From Paraburkholderia largidicola (GTDB lineage Bacteria; Pseudomonadota; Gammaproteobacteria; Burkholderiales; Burkholderiaceae), in contig NZ_AP023175.1 in NCBI RefSeq assembly GCF_013426895.1, forward strand, positions 806,001-870,000: DNA of 64,000 bases, written 5' to 3'. The notes under the pieces were generated by a model that was not told where the DNA came from, did not search any database, and saw nothing but the letters and a program-made list of their open reading frames with translations. Shown here piece after piece: positions 41,943-52,363 of the stretch; position 1 is the stretch's first letter, and each line of letters starts with the position of its first letter. The position numbers and the translations under genes are program-made.

Positions 41943-43268
41943 ATGTCCTCGTGGAACCTACGACGGGCCAAAGCCACGTGTCTTTGGCTGCTTGTCGTGC
42001 TGACGCTCGGCGCGGGCACCGCGCTCGCCCAGGAAGCCCAGAATACGCAGCCCGCGCCAGCCCAATCATTCAAGCCGGAAGAGATCGAGGCACTGGTCGC
42101 GCCGATCGCGCTGTATCCCGATTCCGTGCTGTCGCAGGTATTGATGGCGTCGACTTATCCGCTGGAGATCGTGCACGCGGCGCGTTGGGTCAAGGCCAAT
42201 CCCAACGTCAAGGGTGACGCTGCCGTGAAGGCCGTCGAAAATGAGCCGTGGGATGTCAGCGTGAAATCGCTCGTTGCGTTCCCCCAAATTCTCGAGCCGA
42301 TGAATGACAAGCTCGACTGGACCCAGAAACTCGGCGACGCTTTCCTCGCGCAGCAAAAGGAAGTATTCGCCGCAGTGCAGCGACTGCGCGCCCGCGCGAA
42401 AGACTCGGGCAATCTCAAGTCGAACGAACAGCAGAACGTGGTCGTCGAACCGGCGCCCGCGGGCGGGCAAACCCAGACCATCGTGAAGATCGAGCCTGCG
42501 AATCCGCAAGTGATCTACGTTCCCGCATACAACCCGACGGTGGTCTACGGCGCGTGGAGTTATCCCGCCTATCCGCCGACCTACTGGCCGCCCTATCCTG
42601 CCTACTATCCAGGCGCGGCGCTGATGACGGGATTCGCGTGGGGCATCGGGCTCGCCGCGGCGGGCGCGATCTTCAGCAACTGCAACTGGGGCGGCGGCGA
42701 CGTCAACATCAACGTCAACAAGGCCGCGAACATCGATCGCAACTTCGACCGCACCAAGGTGGAAGGTGGACGCTGGCAGCACGACGGCAGCCATCGCCAG
42801 GGCGTGGCGTACCGCGACAATGCAACTCGCGACAAGTATTCGCGCAACGTCAGCGGTGCCGAGGGACGCAATGATTTCCGCGGGCGTGACGGGGGCGCAG
42901 GTGGACGCGCCAACACAGCCGACCGAGGAAATGCAGGCAATCGCGGATCTGTCGCGGACAGGTCGAACATGGGCGATCGGGGTGGCGCGGGTGGTGTCGG
43001 TGGCGCGGACAGATCCGCGGCCGGTAATTTCGGCGGCGGCGCGAACCGCGCGGGCACCAGCGACTTGTCGCGCGCCGCCGATCGCGTGGGTGGTGGCGGT
43101 GGCGGCGTCAGTGGCGGACGCGACAACGCATTTCAGGGTGTAGGCGCAGGCGGCGCCACACAACGCAGCTATGACCGGGGACGCTCCAGCATGCAGGGCT
43201 CGGGCTTCAGCCGACCGAGCGGCGGCGGCGGCATGCGGGCGGGCGGCGGGCGCGGCGGAAGACGCTAG
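41943..43268 (+). CDS. DUF3300 protein, paralogue B
   Basis: 441 residues; ATG with AAGGAG five bases upstream. A normal signal peptide (LTLGAGTALAQE) replaces the lipobox of paralogue A. The DUF3300 core is nearly identical: PEEIEALVAPIALYPDSVLS, PWDVSVKSLVAFPQILEPM, QVIYVPAYNPTVVYGAW, IFSNCNWGGGDVNINVNKA. The tail is shorter, Gly/Arg/Asp-rich and ends in GGRGGRR. It is 12 bases upstream of the DUF2950 gene, so the two form an operon, a common DUF3300-DUF2950 pairing in proteobacteria. Confidence 0.93.
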   Translation: MSSWNLRRAKATCLWLLVVLTLGAGTALAQEAQNTQPAPAQSFKPEEIEALVAPIALYPDSVLSQVLMASTYPLEIVHAARWVKANPNVKGDAAVKAVENEPWDVSVKSLVAFPQILEPMNDKLDWTQKLGDAFLAQQKEVFAAVQRLRARAKDSGNLKSNEQQNVVVEPAPAGGQTQTIVKIEPANPQVIYVPAYNPTVVYGAWSYPAYPPTYWPPYPAYYPGAALMTGFAWGIGLAAAGAIFSNCNWGGGDVNINVNKAANIDRNFDRTKVEGGRWQHDGSHRQGVAYRDNATRDKYSRNVSGAEGRNDFRGRDGGAGGRANTADRGNAGNRGSVADRSNMGDRGGAGGVGGADRSAAGNFGGGANRAGTSDLSRAADRVGGGGGGVSGGRDNAFQGVGAGGATQRSYDRGRSSMQGSGFSRPSGGGGMRAGGGRGGRR

Positions 43269-43280
43269 GGAGACACGAGC

Positions 43281-44198
43281 ATGACATCCACCTCGAGATT
43301 TCGTTCGGAACGGCTTGTGGGCATCTTGCGCAGCTTTGTCGTGGGATGCGTACTGTGTTTCGGCGCCTTGCCGGCGGCGCAGGCCGAGAAGGACTTCAGT
43401 ACGCCCGATGCCGCAATGAACGCATTCGGCGAGGCCGTCACGAACAACGACGAGGCGACGCTGCAATCCATCTTCGGGAGCGACTTTCGCAACCTGATTC
43501 CGCCCGTCGGCGCCGACATCCGCAGCCGCTTCCTCGACGAATGGGGCAAGGCGCATCAAGTCGAGCAGACGGGCGACAAGCATGCCCGCATCGGCGTCGG
43601 CAACGACGGATGGACTTTTCCCATTCCGCTCGTGAAGAGCGCAAAAGGATGGCACTTCGATATGCAGGCGGGTGTCGAGGAAATGCGCCTGCGTCGCATC
43701 GGCCGAAACGAACTCGCGGTCATTCAGACGATGCTCGCGATCTACGACGCGCAGCGCGAATATGCCCTCACCGACCACGATGGCGTCGGCCTGCTCCGGT
43801 ATGCATCGAAACTGTCGAGTTCACCCGGAAAGCATGACGGTTTGTACTGGCCGACCGAACCCAATGCGCCTCCCAGCCCGCTCGGCCCGGCTTTCGTGCA
43901 GGCGACCACTCGCAATGCCGCGGATGCGGGCTATCACGGCTACCACTACAAGCTACTGACCTCGCAAGGTCCGCATGCGCCGGGCGGTGCCTATGACTAT
44001 GTCGCGCACGGCAAGCTGTTCGGCGGTTTCGCCGTTCTCGCGTGGCCTGTGCGCTATGGGGACACGGGCATCAAGAGCTTCATGGTCAGTCATGCGGGTC
44101 AGGTCTATGAACGCGATCTCGGGCCCGACAGCGCGGCGAAGGCGAAAGCCATTTCGTCGTTCGACCCTGGACCCGGCTGGGCGAAGGTGCAGCCTTGA
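43281..44198 (+). CDS. DUF2950 exported protein
   Basis: 305 residues. Signal peptide ending PAAQA, then FSTPDAAMNAFGEAVTNND, WTFPIPLVKSAKGWHFDMQAG, the strongly conserved AYDYVAHGKLFGGFAVLAWPVRYGD region, and SFMVSHAGQVYERDLGPD. This matches DUF2950, a periplasmic family of unknown function. Immediately downstream of DUF3300 paralogue B. Confidence 0.93.
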   Translation: MTSTSRFRSERLVGILRSFVVGCVLCFGALPAAQAEKDFSTPDAAMNAFGEAVTNNDEATLQSIFGSDFRNLIPPVGADIRSRFLDEWGKAHQVEQTGDKHARIGVGNDGWTFPIPLVKSAKGWHFDMQAGVEEMRLRRIGRNELAVIQTMLAIYDAQREYALTDHDGVGLLRYASKLSSSPGKHDGLYWPTEPNAPPSPLGPAFVQATTRNAADAGYHGYHYKLLTSQGPHAPGGAYDYVAHGKLFGGFAVLAWPVRYGDTGIKSFMVSHAGQVYERDLGPDSAAKAKAISSFDPGPGWAKVQP

Positions 44199-44341
44199 AG
44201 TCGGGACGCACACTTGATGAACGGTCTGCCGCGTAAGCCCGTGACAACAACGGACCCTCGTGGCAAACAGCCCGTGTCTTCCCTGATTCCCGACTTTCAG
44301 GGCTAACACACGCGTAAAGCGGCTCAATGCGGGGAGGCAAC

Positions 44342-45223
44342 ATGAGACGTTCCGCCTCTTGTATCGCCTTGCTGATCGTCGCACTGGCGGCCACGACACT
44401 GGCTGGCGCCGCGATACGCCGCGATCCCGCGTTCGACTCGCTGACGGTCGGCCCCACCTTCTCCGATGCTCCGACGGATGCGCAACAGGTCGATCTGGAA
44501 AGCCTGCTTCTGAGGGCGAGCATCGATCCGGATTCGAACAAGGCTCACATCATTCGCAGGTGGGTCGAGAAGATCCGGCACGACCCCGACATCGCGACGG
44601 GCACCAACGGTGACACACGGCGCATCGATCAGATCTTTCTCGATCCGGCCGCACGTGAAAGTTACATGTCGAACGGACTGGCCCATCTCACGCCTTCAGA
44701 CCGGCTCAAATACGTGACATTGCTGACCCGATTCCTCGACGAGCTGGTTCCCGTCAACTGCTTCGGTCTGTCCGACATGCGCTCGGTGATGAATCGCATC
44801 TCGTTGCGCGAGATGACGGATTCCGACGTCGACCTGTACTTCTCGCTGCTGTTCAAGGTGCTCGTGATCGAGGCGTCGAATGCGCCCGTTCCAACGGGAA
44901 CGCCACAACAGAATGAGGCCGCCGATCAGCAACTCTCGCGCACGCTTATCGCGGAACTGCACGGCGACGAGATGAACATGGAACGATATGCGTATTACGC
45001 GTCCAATCCGTCGAAGGCAACGGCATCGGATATGTGCTGGATGACGCGAGTGACCTTGCACGCGATCATCGCGATGCCCGATCCCGAACGGGACTTCATC
45101 CTGCTTCGGACCATGACGCCACGCGGCGGGCGGGACACATCGTCCGATGGACGATTGAGCGTACCCCACACTGCCGATCCTTCGCCCGCCTCGTCGAATC
45201 CCGGCCCTGCCGTCGCGCCGTAG
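44342..45223 (+). CDS. Exported protein of unknown function, 293 aa
   Basis: The ATG at 44342 has GGGGAGG four bases upstream. A signal peptide (CIALLIVALAATTLAGA) is followed by a mostly helical domain with a Cys pair (VPVNCFGLSD and SDMCWMTRVTLHAI) and a Pro/Ser-rich tail. I do not recognise the family. It follows DUF2950 after 143 bases on the same strand and may belong to the same envelope cluster. Confidence 0.75.
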   Translation: MRRSASCIALLIVALAATTLAGAAIRRDPAFDSLTVGPTFSDAPTDAQQVDLESLLLRASIDPDSNKAHIIRRWVEKIRHDPDIATGTNGDTRRIDQIFLDPAARESYMSNGLAHLTPSDRLKYVTLLTRFLDELVPVNCFGLSDMRSVMNRISLREMTDSDVDLYFSLLFKVLVIEASNAPVPTGTPQQNEAADQQLSRTLIAELHGDEMNMERYAYYASNPSKATASDMCWMTRVTLHAIIAMPDPERDFILLRTMTPRGGRDTSSDGRLSVPHTADPSPASSNPGPAVAP

Positions 45224-45259
45224 CGTGTCACCGGCACGGCGCGAACACCTCTCGCCGTA

Positions 45260-46198
45260 CTACGCAGACGGATAGAACCCGATTCCGCGCGTGCGCAGGC
45301 CGATCCGCGTACCGGCGCTGCCCTGCGTGATCGCGACGATATCCGGCAGCGCGCCGATCACTGCGTCCTTACCGGTATTGCGCACGAACTCGATGGCGGC
45401 CTGCACTTTGGGACCCATCGACCCCGACGCGAAACCCAGCTTTTCGAGTTCGTCGGGATGGGCCTCGGCGATGGCCTTTTGCGTCGGCTTACCCCAATCG
45501 ACATAAGCCGCGTTGACATCGGTGGCGATGATCAGCAGGTCCGCCTCGAGCTCCTGCGCAAGCAACGCGGAACACAGGTCCTTGTCGATGACAGCTTCGA
45601 CGCCTCGCAGCTTGCGATTGTCGTCGTAACACGTCGGGATGCCGCCGCCGCCCGCGCAAATGACGACCGTCCCTCTTTCGAGCAGCCACCTCACCGGACG
45701 AATTTCGAAGATCCTCTTGGGTCGCGGGCTCGCGACCACCCTACGATACTTGTCGCCATCTTCGGCAATACTCCACCCTTTCTCGCGCGCAAGCCTCTGA
45801 GCTTCTTCCTTCGAATACACCGGTCCGATCGGCTTGGTCGGATGCGCGAACGCCGGGTCCGCGAGATCCACTTCGACCTGAGTCAGGATCGTCGCAAAGG
45901 GTACTTCGAACGGCAGAAGATTCCCCAACTCCTGCTCGATCATGTAGCCGATCATGCCTTCCGTCTGCGCACCGAGCACGTCGAGCGGATACGGCGCGAC
46001 TTCCGTGTACGCGGCGCTTTGCAATGCCAGCAGTCCAACTTGCGGACCATTGCCATGCGCGATGACCAGTTCATTGCCCGTCGCGACCCTCGCGATCTGC
46101 GCGGCAGCAACCCTGACGTTCTCGCGCTGCTGGCTGTCCGTCATGGGCTGACCGCGCTGCAGCAGCGCGTTGCCACCTAGCGCTATGACAAGGCGCAT
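45260..46198 (-). CDS. arcC: Carbamate kinase
   Basis: 312 residues of the amino-acid kinase fold. [11 protein letters not shown] at the N-terminus, [44 protein letters not shown] and [15 protein letters not shown] are diagnostic. It turns carbamoyl phosphate plus ADP into ATP, CO2 and ammonia, the energy-yielding last step of the arginine deiminase pathway. Third gene of arcA-arcB-arcC. Confidence 0.97.
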   Translation of the reverse strand: MRLVIALGGNALLQRGQPMTDSQQRENVRVAAAQIARVATGNELVIAHGNGPQVGLLALQSAAYTEVAPYPLDVLGAQTEGMIGYMIEQELGNLLPFEVPFATILTQVEVDLADPAFAHPTKPIGPVYSKEEAQRLAREKGWSIAEDGDKYRRVVASPRPKRIFEIRPVRWLLERGTVVICAGGGGIPTCYDDNRKLRGVEAVIDKDLCSALLAQELEADLLIIATDVNAAYVDWGKPTQKAIAEAHPDELEKLGFASGSMGPKVQAAIEFVRNTGKDAVIGALPDIVAITQGSAGTRIGLRTRGIGFYPSA

Positions 46199-46279
46199 GA
46201 TATGACCTCCTGAAAACGCGTCGCCCAGCGACTAACGACGCGCCGCAGGACAACGGATAGGGAGCACGGGCCAGTATGG

Positions 46280-47290
46280 TCAGATATCGGCCAGCGTCGA
46301 AACGAGGATCGCCTTGATCGTATGCATCCGGTTTTCCGCCTGTTCGAAGGCAATGTTGTAATCGGACTCGAAAACGTCTTCCGTCACTTCGATACCGTTC
46401 ACCAGATTTGGGTAACGCTCCGAGATCTGCTGACCCACTTTGGTCTCGCAATTGTGGAACGCCGGCAGACAGTGCATGAAGCGGGTTCGCGGGTTGCCCG
46501 TCGCCTCGATCAACGCCCGGTTCACCTGATACGGCAGCAACACCTTGATTCTCTCGTCCCAGGCTTCGACCGGCTCGCCCATCGACACCCAGACGTCGGT
46601 GTGAATGAAATCGACCATCTTCACGGCTTCCTTCGGGTCCTCCGAGAGCGTCACACGTGCGCCGCTCTCCTTGGCAAACTGCCGGCACGCCTCGATGTGC
46701 GCCTCATTCGGCCATAACGACTTCGGTGCGCCAATTCGCACATCCATGCCGAGCTTCGCGCCGATCAGCAACAGGGAATTCCCCATGTTGTTTCGCGCGT
46801 CGCCCATATACGCGTAACTGATGTCATGTAGCGGCTTGTCGGCGTATTCGCGCATCGTCAATACGTCCGCGAGCATCTGCGTCGGATGGTATTCGTCCGT
46901 CAAGCCATTGAAGACGGGTACGGACGCGTATTGTGCGAGTTCCTCTACCACTTCCTGACTGAATCCCCGATATTCGATCGCGTCGAACATGCGGCCGAGC
47001 ACGCGCGCCGTGTCCTTCATGCTCTCCTTGTGTCCGATCTGGGATGAATTCGGGTCGATATAGGTCACGTGCGCGCCCTGGTCGTGCGCAGCGACTTCGA
47101 ATGCACAGCGGGTACGCGTCGAGGTCTTCTCGAAGATCAGCGCAATGTTCTTGCGCTGCAGATGCTGCTGTTCCGTGCCTGCGTATTTGGCGCGTTTGAG
47201 ATCGCGCGACAGGTCGAGCAGATAGCGCAGTTCACGGCCGCTGTGATGCATCAGGCTAAGCAGGCTACGGTTTCGCAGGTTGAAAGCCAT
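46280..47290 (-). CDS. arcB: Ornithine carbamoyltransferase, catabolic
   Basis: 336 residues from the ATG at 47290 with GGAG seven bases upstream. Substrate motifs: carbamoyl-phosphate loop [24 protein letters not shown], ornithine-binding DVWVSMGE and [10 protein letters not shown]. It phosphorolyses citrulline to ornithine and carbamoyl phosphate. Gene order within arcABC, rather than with arg biosynthesis genes, indicates the catabolic role. Confidence 0.97.
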   Translation of the reverse strand: MAFNLRNRSLLSLMHHSGRELRYLLDLSRDLKRAKYAGTEQQHLQRKNIALIFEKTSTRTRCAFEVAAHDQGAHVTYIDPNSSQIGHKESMKDTARVLGRMFDAIEYRGFSQEVVEELAQYASVPVFNGLTDEYHPTQMLADVLTMREYADKPLHDISYAYMGDARNNMGNSLLLIGAKLGMDVRIGAPKSLWPNEAHIEACRQFAKESGARVTLSEDPKEAVKMVDFIHTDVWVSMGEPVEAWDERIKVLLPYQVNRALIEATGNPRTRFMHCLPAFHNCETKVGQQISERYPNLVNGIEVTEDVFESDYNIAFEQAENRMHTIKAILVSTLADI

Positions 47291-47348
47291 GAGTTGTCTC
47301 CGTTTGTCGGGCGGTCGCGCCGGATCCGCGGCGCACAGTGCCAACACC

Positions 47349-48602
47349 TCAATAATCGACAGCGTCGCGGGCAATGGGACACGTCATGCAATGCCCGCCG
47401 CCCCGTCCGCGCCCAAGCTCGCTCGCCGCGATCGTGATCACTTCGATGCCCGCCTTGCGCAGCAGCGTATTCGTGAACGTATTCCGGTCGTAACCAATCA
47501 CGACGCCGGGCTCGACACACACCATGTTATTGCCGTCGTCCCATTGCTCCCGTTCCGCGGCGAAGCGGTTTCCGCCTGTTTCGACGACCCGCAACTCCTT
47601 CAGTCCCAATGCGTCGCCGACGACTTCGACGAATGGCTTGCTTTCGCGCTGGATGCTCATGCCGTATGCCGTCTTGTCGTCGGGCCTGATCGAGAACGTG
47701 ACGATCCGTCCGACCACTTCCGGGAAAATCGTCACGAGATCGCGGTCGCAAAAGCTGAACACCGTGTCGAGATGCATCGCAGCGCGTGATTTCGGCATGC
47801 CGGCGACCAGCACCCGCTCAGCCGCGCCCTTGTCGAACAACGATCGAGCAACCTGCCCGATTGCCTGACGCGATGTGCGTTCGCCCATGCCGATCAGGAC
47901 GACACCTTTGCCGATCGGCATGACGTCGCCGCCTTCGAGCGTGGAGGCGCCATGATCCTTGTCCGGGTCTCCGTACCAGAACTCGAAGTTTGCATTGGCG
48001 AAGGTCGGGTGAAACTTGTAGATAGCCGCGGCGAGCAGTGTCTCCTGCCGCCGCGCGGGCCAATACATCGGGTTGAGTGTCACGCCGCCATAGATCCAGC
48101 ATGTGGTGTCGCGCGTGAACACCATATTGGGCAGCGGTGCCAGCAGGAAGCTGGAGTAATCCAGATACTCGCGAAATAGCTTCAGAACAGGCGCGTCACT
48201 GCCCGGGATATCGTCCAGCGACACACCGCCAATCAGCAGTTCGGCGAGTCGGCGTGAATCCAGTTCGTTCATCCACGCGCGCACTTCGGTGCTCAGTCCT
48301 ACGCCAACGCTATCGTCGCCGACTCTTCTGTCGAGCACCCATTGACGTGCTTCCGGATTGTCCATTGTCTGCGTGAGCAGGTTGTGTACATCCAGCACCT
48401 CTACTCCGCGCTCGCGCATCTTCGTCACAAAATCGAAATGATCGCGTTTGGCCTGACTCACCCAGATCACATCATCGAAAAGAAGCTCGTCGCAATTGCT
48501 AGGCGTCAAACGTTGATGAGCAAGCCCCGGCGACGAGACCATCACCATGCGCAATTTGCCCACTTCGGAGTAGGCTCCGAGCCTCGTGACATCTGCATTC
48601 AT
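47349..48602 (-). CDS. arcA: Arginine deiminase
   Basis: 417 residues; ATG with GGGAG six bases upstream. Guanidino-group hydrolase motifs: [44 protein letters not shown], and the catalytic cysteine in [10 protein letters not shown] near the C-terminus. It converts arginine to citrulline and ammonia, raising pH and starting fermentative ATP production. First gene of the operon; an arcD arginine/ornithine antiporter is not adjacent, though PotE-like transport is encoded at 52364. Confidence 0.97.
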   Translation of the reverse strand: MNADVTRLGAYSEVGKLRMVMVSSPGLAHQRLTPSNCDELLFDDVIWVSQAKRDHFDFVTKMRERGVEVLDVHNLLTQTMDNPEARQWVLDRRVGDDSVGVGLSTEVRAWMNELDSRRLAELLIGGVSLDDIPGSDAPVLKLFREYLDYSSFLLAPLPNMVFTRDTTCWIYGGVTLNPMYWPARRQETLLAAAIYKFHPTFANANFEFWYGDPDKDHGASTLEGGDVMPIGKGVVLIGMGERTSRQAIGQVARSLFDKGAAERVLVAGMPKSRAAMHLDTVFSFCDRDLVTIFPEVVGRIVTFSIRPDDKTAYGMSIQRESKPFVEVVGDALGLKELRVVETGGNRFAAEREQWDDGNNMVCVEPGVVIGYDRNTFTNTLLRKAGIEVITIAASELGRGRGGGHCMTCPIARDAVDY

Positions 48603-49043
48603 CGCGTTCTCCCATCTGCAAAGAGAGGGGCATGGATCCGTAGTGAGGACCGAAGCCTGGATGATTGCTGCGAACAGAACGACGCGAGTCAGCGTCCCGG
48701 TTGAGACATGATTCGGCTCGCCAGACTCCCGATTTTCTTCGGAGCAGAGGACTACTTTTTTATTTATGCAAGTGCATGCCTGTCTGTTGCCGCTTTTATT
48801 CGTTTAGTGAAGAGTACTTTCGTACGTCGGCTACTAATTTCTCCGAACAGCTTCTGCAACAAATTCTGGTTGATAAATGTGTATTGTTCAAGGAAGGAAA
48901 GAACCACCAGCACGAGGTATCACGCCGTCGCGGCGCGATACCCAAAGCAAATCTGCTTTTGATGCACACAGAAACATAACCCGCAACAAGCGGGTTTCAA
49001 GCTCCCCCTACGCTTTCAGGTGGACATCAGATAAGCATGCTGC
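48603..49043. other. 441-bp region upstream of arcA
   Basis: Relatively AT-rich. It has an imperfect inverted repeat at 48917-48941 (11-bp arms, one mismatch, TCG loop) and a 7-bp hairpin at 48978-48996. I found no exact Anr/Fnr box (TTGAT-N4-ATCAA), which would have been expected for an oxygen-controlled arc operon. Open frames here have no convincing coding character. Confidence 0.5.
48978..48996 (-). terminator. Hairpin, possible terminator of the small gene ending at 49044
   Basis: AACCCGC-loop-GCGGGTT, 7-bp stem with 5-nt loop, 48 bases past the stop of the minus-strand gene at 49044. The downstream minus-strand sequence has only a broken T-run (ATGTTTC), so efficiency is doubtful. Confidence 0.4.
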
Positions 49044-49319
49044 TTATTGACTCGTTCCATATCGCGCTGCGGCAATAGCAGAATCACGCTCTTTCTTCGC
49101 TTCTGCCTTCTTATGGTCATAAACCTTCTTTGCAGCGGCCACCTTCTTGTCGTAAGCGCGATTCGCGGCGGCTTCCTCATGACGCATTTTCACGATCGCA
49201 TCATTGCTACCTGTCTGTGCAGCAGGTGCCGCAGCCGGCGGCGCCGCCTCGTTTTGCGCGACCGCGCTCGATGCGAACACAATGAGCGCGCCAGCTGATA
49301 TGACGCTGATGATTTTCAT
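49044..49319 (-). CDS. Small exported Ala/Lys-rich protein, 91 aa
   Basis: ATG at 49319 with GGAG six bases upstream; the longer in-frame start would lack a signal peptide. Signal peptide (SAGALIVFASSAVAQ), a Pro/Ala spacer, then a charged helix with KKVAAAKKVYDHKKAEAKK and ending RYGTSQ. The helix is likely to form a coiled coil. Function unknown. A decayed relative is seen at 21624-21698. Confidence 0.78.
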   Translation of the reverse strand: MKIISVISAGALIVFASSAVAQNEAAPPAAAPAAQTGSNDAIVKMRHEEAAANRAYDKKVAAAKKVYDHKKAEAKKERDSAIAAARYGTSQ

Positions 49320-49967
49320 AACCTTCTCCGGTTTGTAAGATCTCCGAATTCGCACACGATGAGATAAAACGTGAAGCTGGGCCGAGCACATAAACTTCTG
49401 TCGGCTGTTATAGGTGACATCTTGCGTGGGCGCAAGCCGGTGCAGTCCGCCCAACACGACGCGGACAACGAGAAAACAGAAAATGCCAATGCGAATGCGA
49501 TTCGCTCGTCATAAAACACTATGCCTTGTTGATTCTTATCGAAACTCTTTAGTCCTTCGTACCAAATATAGCAACAGCACCGAGCCTGATATTTGACGCA
49601 GTCAACGTTATTGAGCGATGTCACTCAAAAAAAATTTGCATTGAACTGAAAGCTATCCAACTATATACGTAGACCTCCCGGCCAGTACGTCAACCCGCTT
49701 TGACGATCTCTCGGCCGGGTACCACGAAATAGTGGGAGACCGGCAGCAACGCATTGCTGCAAGTTGTCATTTCGCATCCACATCGCACCTGAGTTCGTTA
49801 GTCCACTTACGTTTGTTCCGCCGTCCAGTACCTCGCGGAGCCAAGCCATACATTGCATACATCGCCGGATGCTTACGCGCAGAACGATTCGTCTTCGCCT
49901 GGGTGCGACGGACTCGCGCCGGCTGGGTGAAACCTGACGTGCGCAGCCGACAAGTCAAGGAGTGGTC
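49320..49967. other. 648-bp region upstream of the decarboxylase/PotE operon
   Basis: AT-rich in its middle part (about 49540-49680). The inverted repeat TTGAGCGA-TG-TCACTCAA at 49611-49628 (7 of 8 arm positions match) is the main candidate site. No gene is supported. Confidence 0.5.
49611..49628. promoter_or_regulatory. 18-bp inverted repeat upstream of the decarboxylase operon
   Basis: TTGAGCGA-TG-TCACTCAA, followed by an A-run. It lies 340 bases before the decarboxylase ATG and 292 before the small minus-strand gene. Resembles a dimeric regulator site, but the spacing differs from the Fnr box. Confidence 0.4.
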
Positions 49968-52331
49968 ATGGTCCCCCGGCCTTTCAAGGCGCCCACCATC
50001 CCGATTCCCTTCCAGAAGCTTCTGAAGGTGGTCGCGATCGTGGACCGTAGCGACGCGCAAACAAATGAACTGCTCGAACACATCACGTCGGAGCATTTCC
50101 GCGTCGAAGTCACCGATAGCCTGGTACGCGACGTCAACGAAGACGCGGATGTCGGCGCTTACATCGCCCTGATCGATGGCACTCGTCTCGAGGCCGCGCG
50201 CAACCTTGCGGCTTCCGTGCGCGCGCTCGGCTTCCGGACGCCGCTCTGGGCGCTCGCCAACTCGCACCGCCTGTCGGATCTCGCCGTGACGGGCGGACTG
50301 GGCGAAGTGGACGGCTACATCTATCTCGGGCTGCAGACACCCGCGTTTTACGCGAAGCAGGTGATAGCAAGCCTCGTCAAATACGGCCTGAGCCTGCTGC
50401 CGCCGTTCTTCGGCGGACTTGTCGCCTACGACGCGGCAGCCAACATCGCCTTCGATTGCCCCGGGCATCAGGGAGGGCAGTTCTATCGAAAGTCCCCAGC
50501 TGGACAGTTGTTCTTCAAGCATTTCGGCGAAAGCATCTTTCGTAACGACCTGTGCAACGCCGACGTCAATCTGGGTGACCTGCTGATTCACGAAGGCGCT
50601 GCCGCGGACGCGGAGCGTCACGCTGCCGAAGTGTTCGGCGCGGACCAGACCTACTTCGTCCTGAACGGAACCAGCACCTCGAACAAGATCGTGACGGGCG
50701 CCGTGCTCAAACGCGGCGATCTCGTGCTATTCGACCGGAACAACCACAAATCGCTGCATCAGGGCGCGCTGGTGCAGGCAGGCGCGATTCCCATCTTCCT
50801 GCCGACGTCGCGTAACGCGTTTGGCATGATCGGCGCAGTCGACTGGCAGGCGTGGGACGAGAGCTATCTTCGCGAGCAGATCCGAAACAGCCCGCTCGTC
50901 GAAGACCGGGAGCGCAGCAACGCGGAACGGCCGTTCCGGCTCGCCTGTATCCAGCTCGCGACCTATGACGGGACGATCTATAACGTCCGCAAGGTGCTCG
51001 AGAAAATCGGCCACCTGTGTGACTACGTGCTGTGGGACGAAGCGTGGATTGGCTACAACGCGTTCCACCCGCTGTTCGACGATCACAGCCCCATGCGCCT
51101 CGACGATCTGACGCCACAGATGCCGGGACTGTTCTCGACACAATCCGTTCATAAGCAGGGAGCCGGTTTTTCCCAGGCGTCCCAGATTCACAAGCGGGAC
51201 GATCATATTCGCGGACAGAAACGCTATATCGAGCACAAGCGCTTCAACGAATCTTTTCTGATCAATGCCAGCACGTCGCCCTTCTATCCGCTTTTCGCAT
51301 CGCTCGACGTCAATGCAAAAGTACACGAGGGGAAAGCGGGCGAGATGCTGTGGGATAGCTGCATCGAACTCGGCATCGAGGCGCGCAAGAAATTCCGACA
51401 GTTCGCGCGCCACTATGAGACGACGGGCAAGAGCGCGCAGGAGCAATGGTTCTTCGATCCCTTCGTTCCTGACGTCGTGGATATCCACAATTCACGTTTC
51501 ATGGCCGATGCGTCGAACGTCGCATGGGAGGACATTCCCACTGACGTCATCAAACGCGAGCAGCAGTGCTGGGAATTCCGTCCGGAAGCGTCCTGGCACG
51601 GCTATACGGGGTATGCCGACGGCTACGTGATGGTCGACCCGAACAAGCTCAATCTGCTGACACCAGGTATCGACCGGAAGACAGGCGACTATCTGGAGTT
51701 CGGCGTGCCGGCGACTGTCGTGGCGAACTACCTGCGCGAGGAAGGCATCGTCCCCGAGAAATGCGATCTGAACAGCATCCTCTTCCTGATGACGCCGGCC
51801 GAGGACGAAAGCAAGCTGAACACCCTGATCGCGCGCTTCGTCAAGTTCAAGAACCTGTGGGATCGCGATGCCTCGCTGGCGGAAGTATTGCCTACGCTGT
51901 GCAACGCCCACAGCGAGCGCTACGAGGGCTACACGCTGCGCCGGGTCTGCAACGAAATGCATGGCTTCTACCGCGAAGCGAACGTCAAGGAACTGCAGCG
52001 GCTGTGCTTCCGCGCGTCGAGCTTTCCCGAACTCGCGATGTCGCCCAAAGAAGCGTACGAGGCGCTCGTCGCGAACCGGGTCGAGTACGTGCCGCTCGAT
52101 CAGGTCAGAAACCGCGTGTCCGCAACCCTGGCGTTGATCTACCCGCCTGGAATCGGCGTCGTGCTTCCGGGCGAACGTTGGGATGACCGGGCCCAACCGA
52201 TGTTGAATTACTTCATGGCGTTCCAGGAATCGTTCAACCGGTTCCCTGGCTTCAACTACGAGGTTCAGGGCGTATTCCAGGAACGTGAAGACGGTCGTAT
52301 CCGCTTTTATACCTATGTGGTCAGTGAATAA
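49968..52331 (+). CDS. Ornithine/lysine/arginine decarboxylase (fold type III-class, PLP), probably ornithine-specific
   Basis: 787 residues from the ATG at 49968 with AAGGAG five bases upstream. An N-terminal response-regulator-like wing domain (about 20-130) precedes the PLP domain: FDCPGHQGGQFY, YFVLNGTSTSNKIV, DRNNHKSLHQGAL, VLWDEAWIGYNAFHP, and Lys396 in STQSVHKQGAGFSQAS as the Schiff-base lysine. The C-terminal domain ends FNYEVQGVFQ. These enzymes consume a proton per amino acid in acid stress. Ornithine is the likeliest substrate because a PotE-type antiporter follows 32 bases downstream and arcAB makes ornithine, but this is inference. Confidence 0.93.
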   Translation: MVPRPFKAPTIPIPFQKLLKVVAIVDRSDAQTNELLEHITSEHFRVEVTDSLVRDVNEDADVGAYIALIDGTRLEAARNLAASVRALGFRTPLWALANSHRLSDLAVTGGLGEVDGYIYLGLQTPAFYAKQVIASLVKYGLSLLPPFFGGLVAYDAAANIAFDCPGHQGGQFYRKSPAGQLFFKHFGESIFRNDLCNADVNLGDLLIHEGAAADAERHAAEVFGADQTYFVLNGTSTSNKIVTGAVLKRGDLVLFDRNNHKSLHQGALVQAGAIPIFLPTSRNAFGMIGAVDWQAWDESYLREQIRNSPLVEDRERSNAERPFRLACIQLATYDGTIYNVRKVLEKIGHLCDYVLWDEAWIGYNAFHPLFDDHSPMRLDDLTPQMPGLFSTQSVHKQGAGFSQASQIHKRDDHIRGQKRYIEHKRFNESFLINASTSPFYPLFASLDVNAKVHEGKAGEMLWDSCIELGIEARKKFRQFARHYETTGKSAQEQWFFDPFVPDVVDIHNSRFMADASNVAWEDIPTDVIKREQQCWEFRPEASWHGYTGYADGYVMVDPNKLNLLTPGIDRKTGDYLEFGVPATVVANYLREEGIVPEKCDLNSILFLMTPAEDESKLNTLIARFVKFKNLWDRDASLAEVLPTLCNAHSERYEGYTLRRVCNEMHGFYREANVKELQRLCFRASSFPELAMSPKEAYEALVANRVEYVPLDQVRNRVSATLALIYPPGIGVVLPGERWDDRAQPMLNYFMAFQESFNRFPGFNYEVQGVFQEREDGRIRFYTYVVSE

Positions 52332-52363
52332 GCGATAAGGAAGGCCATCAAGGAGTGTGCGCC

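Noticed and set aside
48708..48962. 84-codon plus-strand open frame upstream of arcA
   Set aside because: No ribosome site, composition typical of AT-rich non-coding DNA, and it lies in the expected arcA promoter region.
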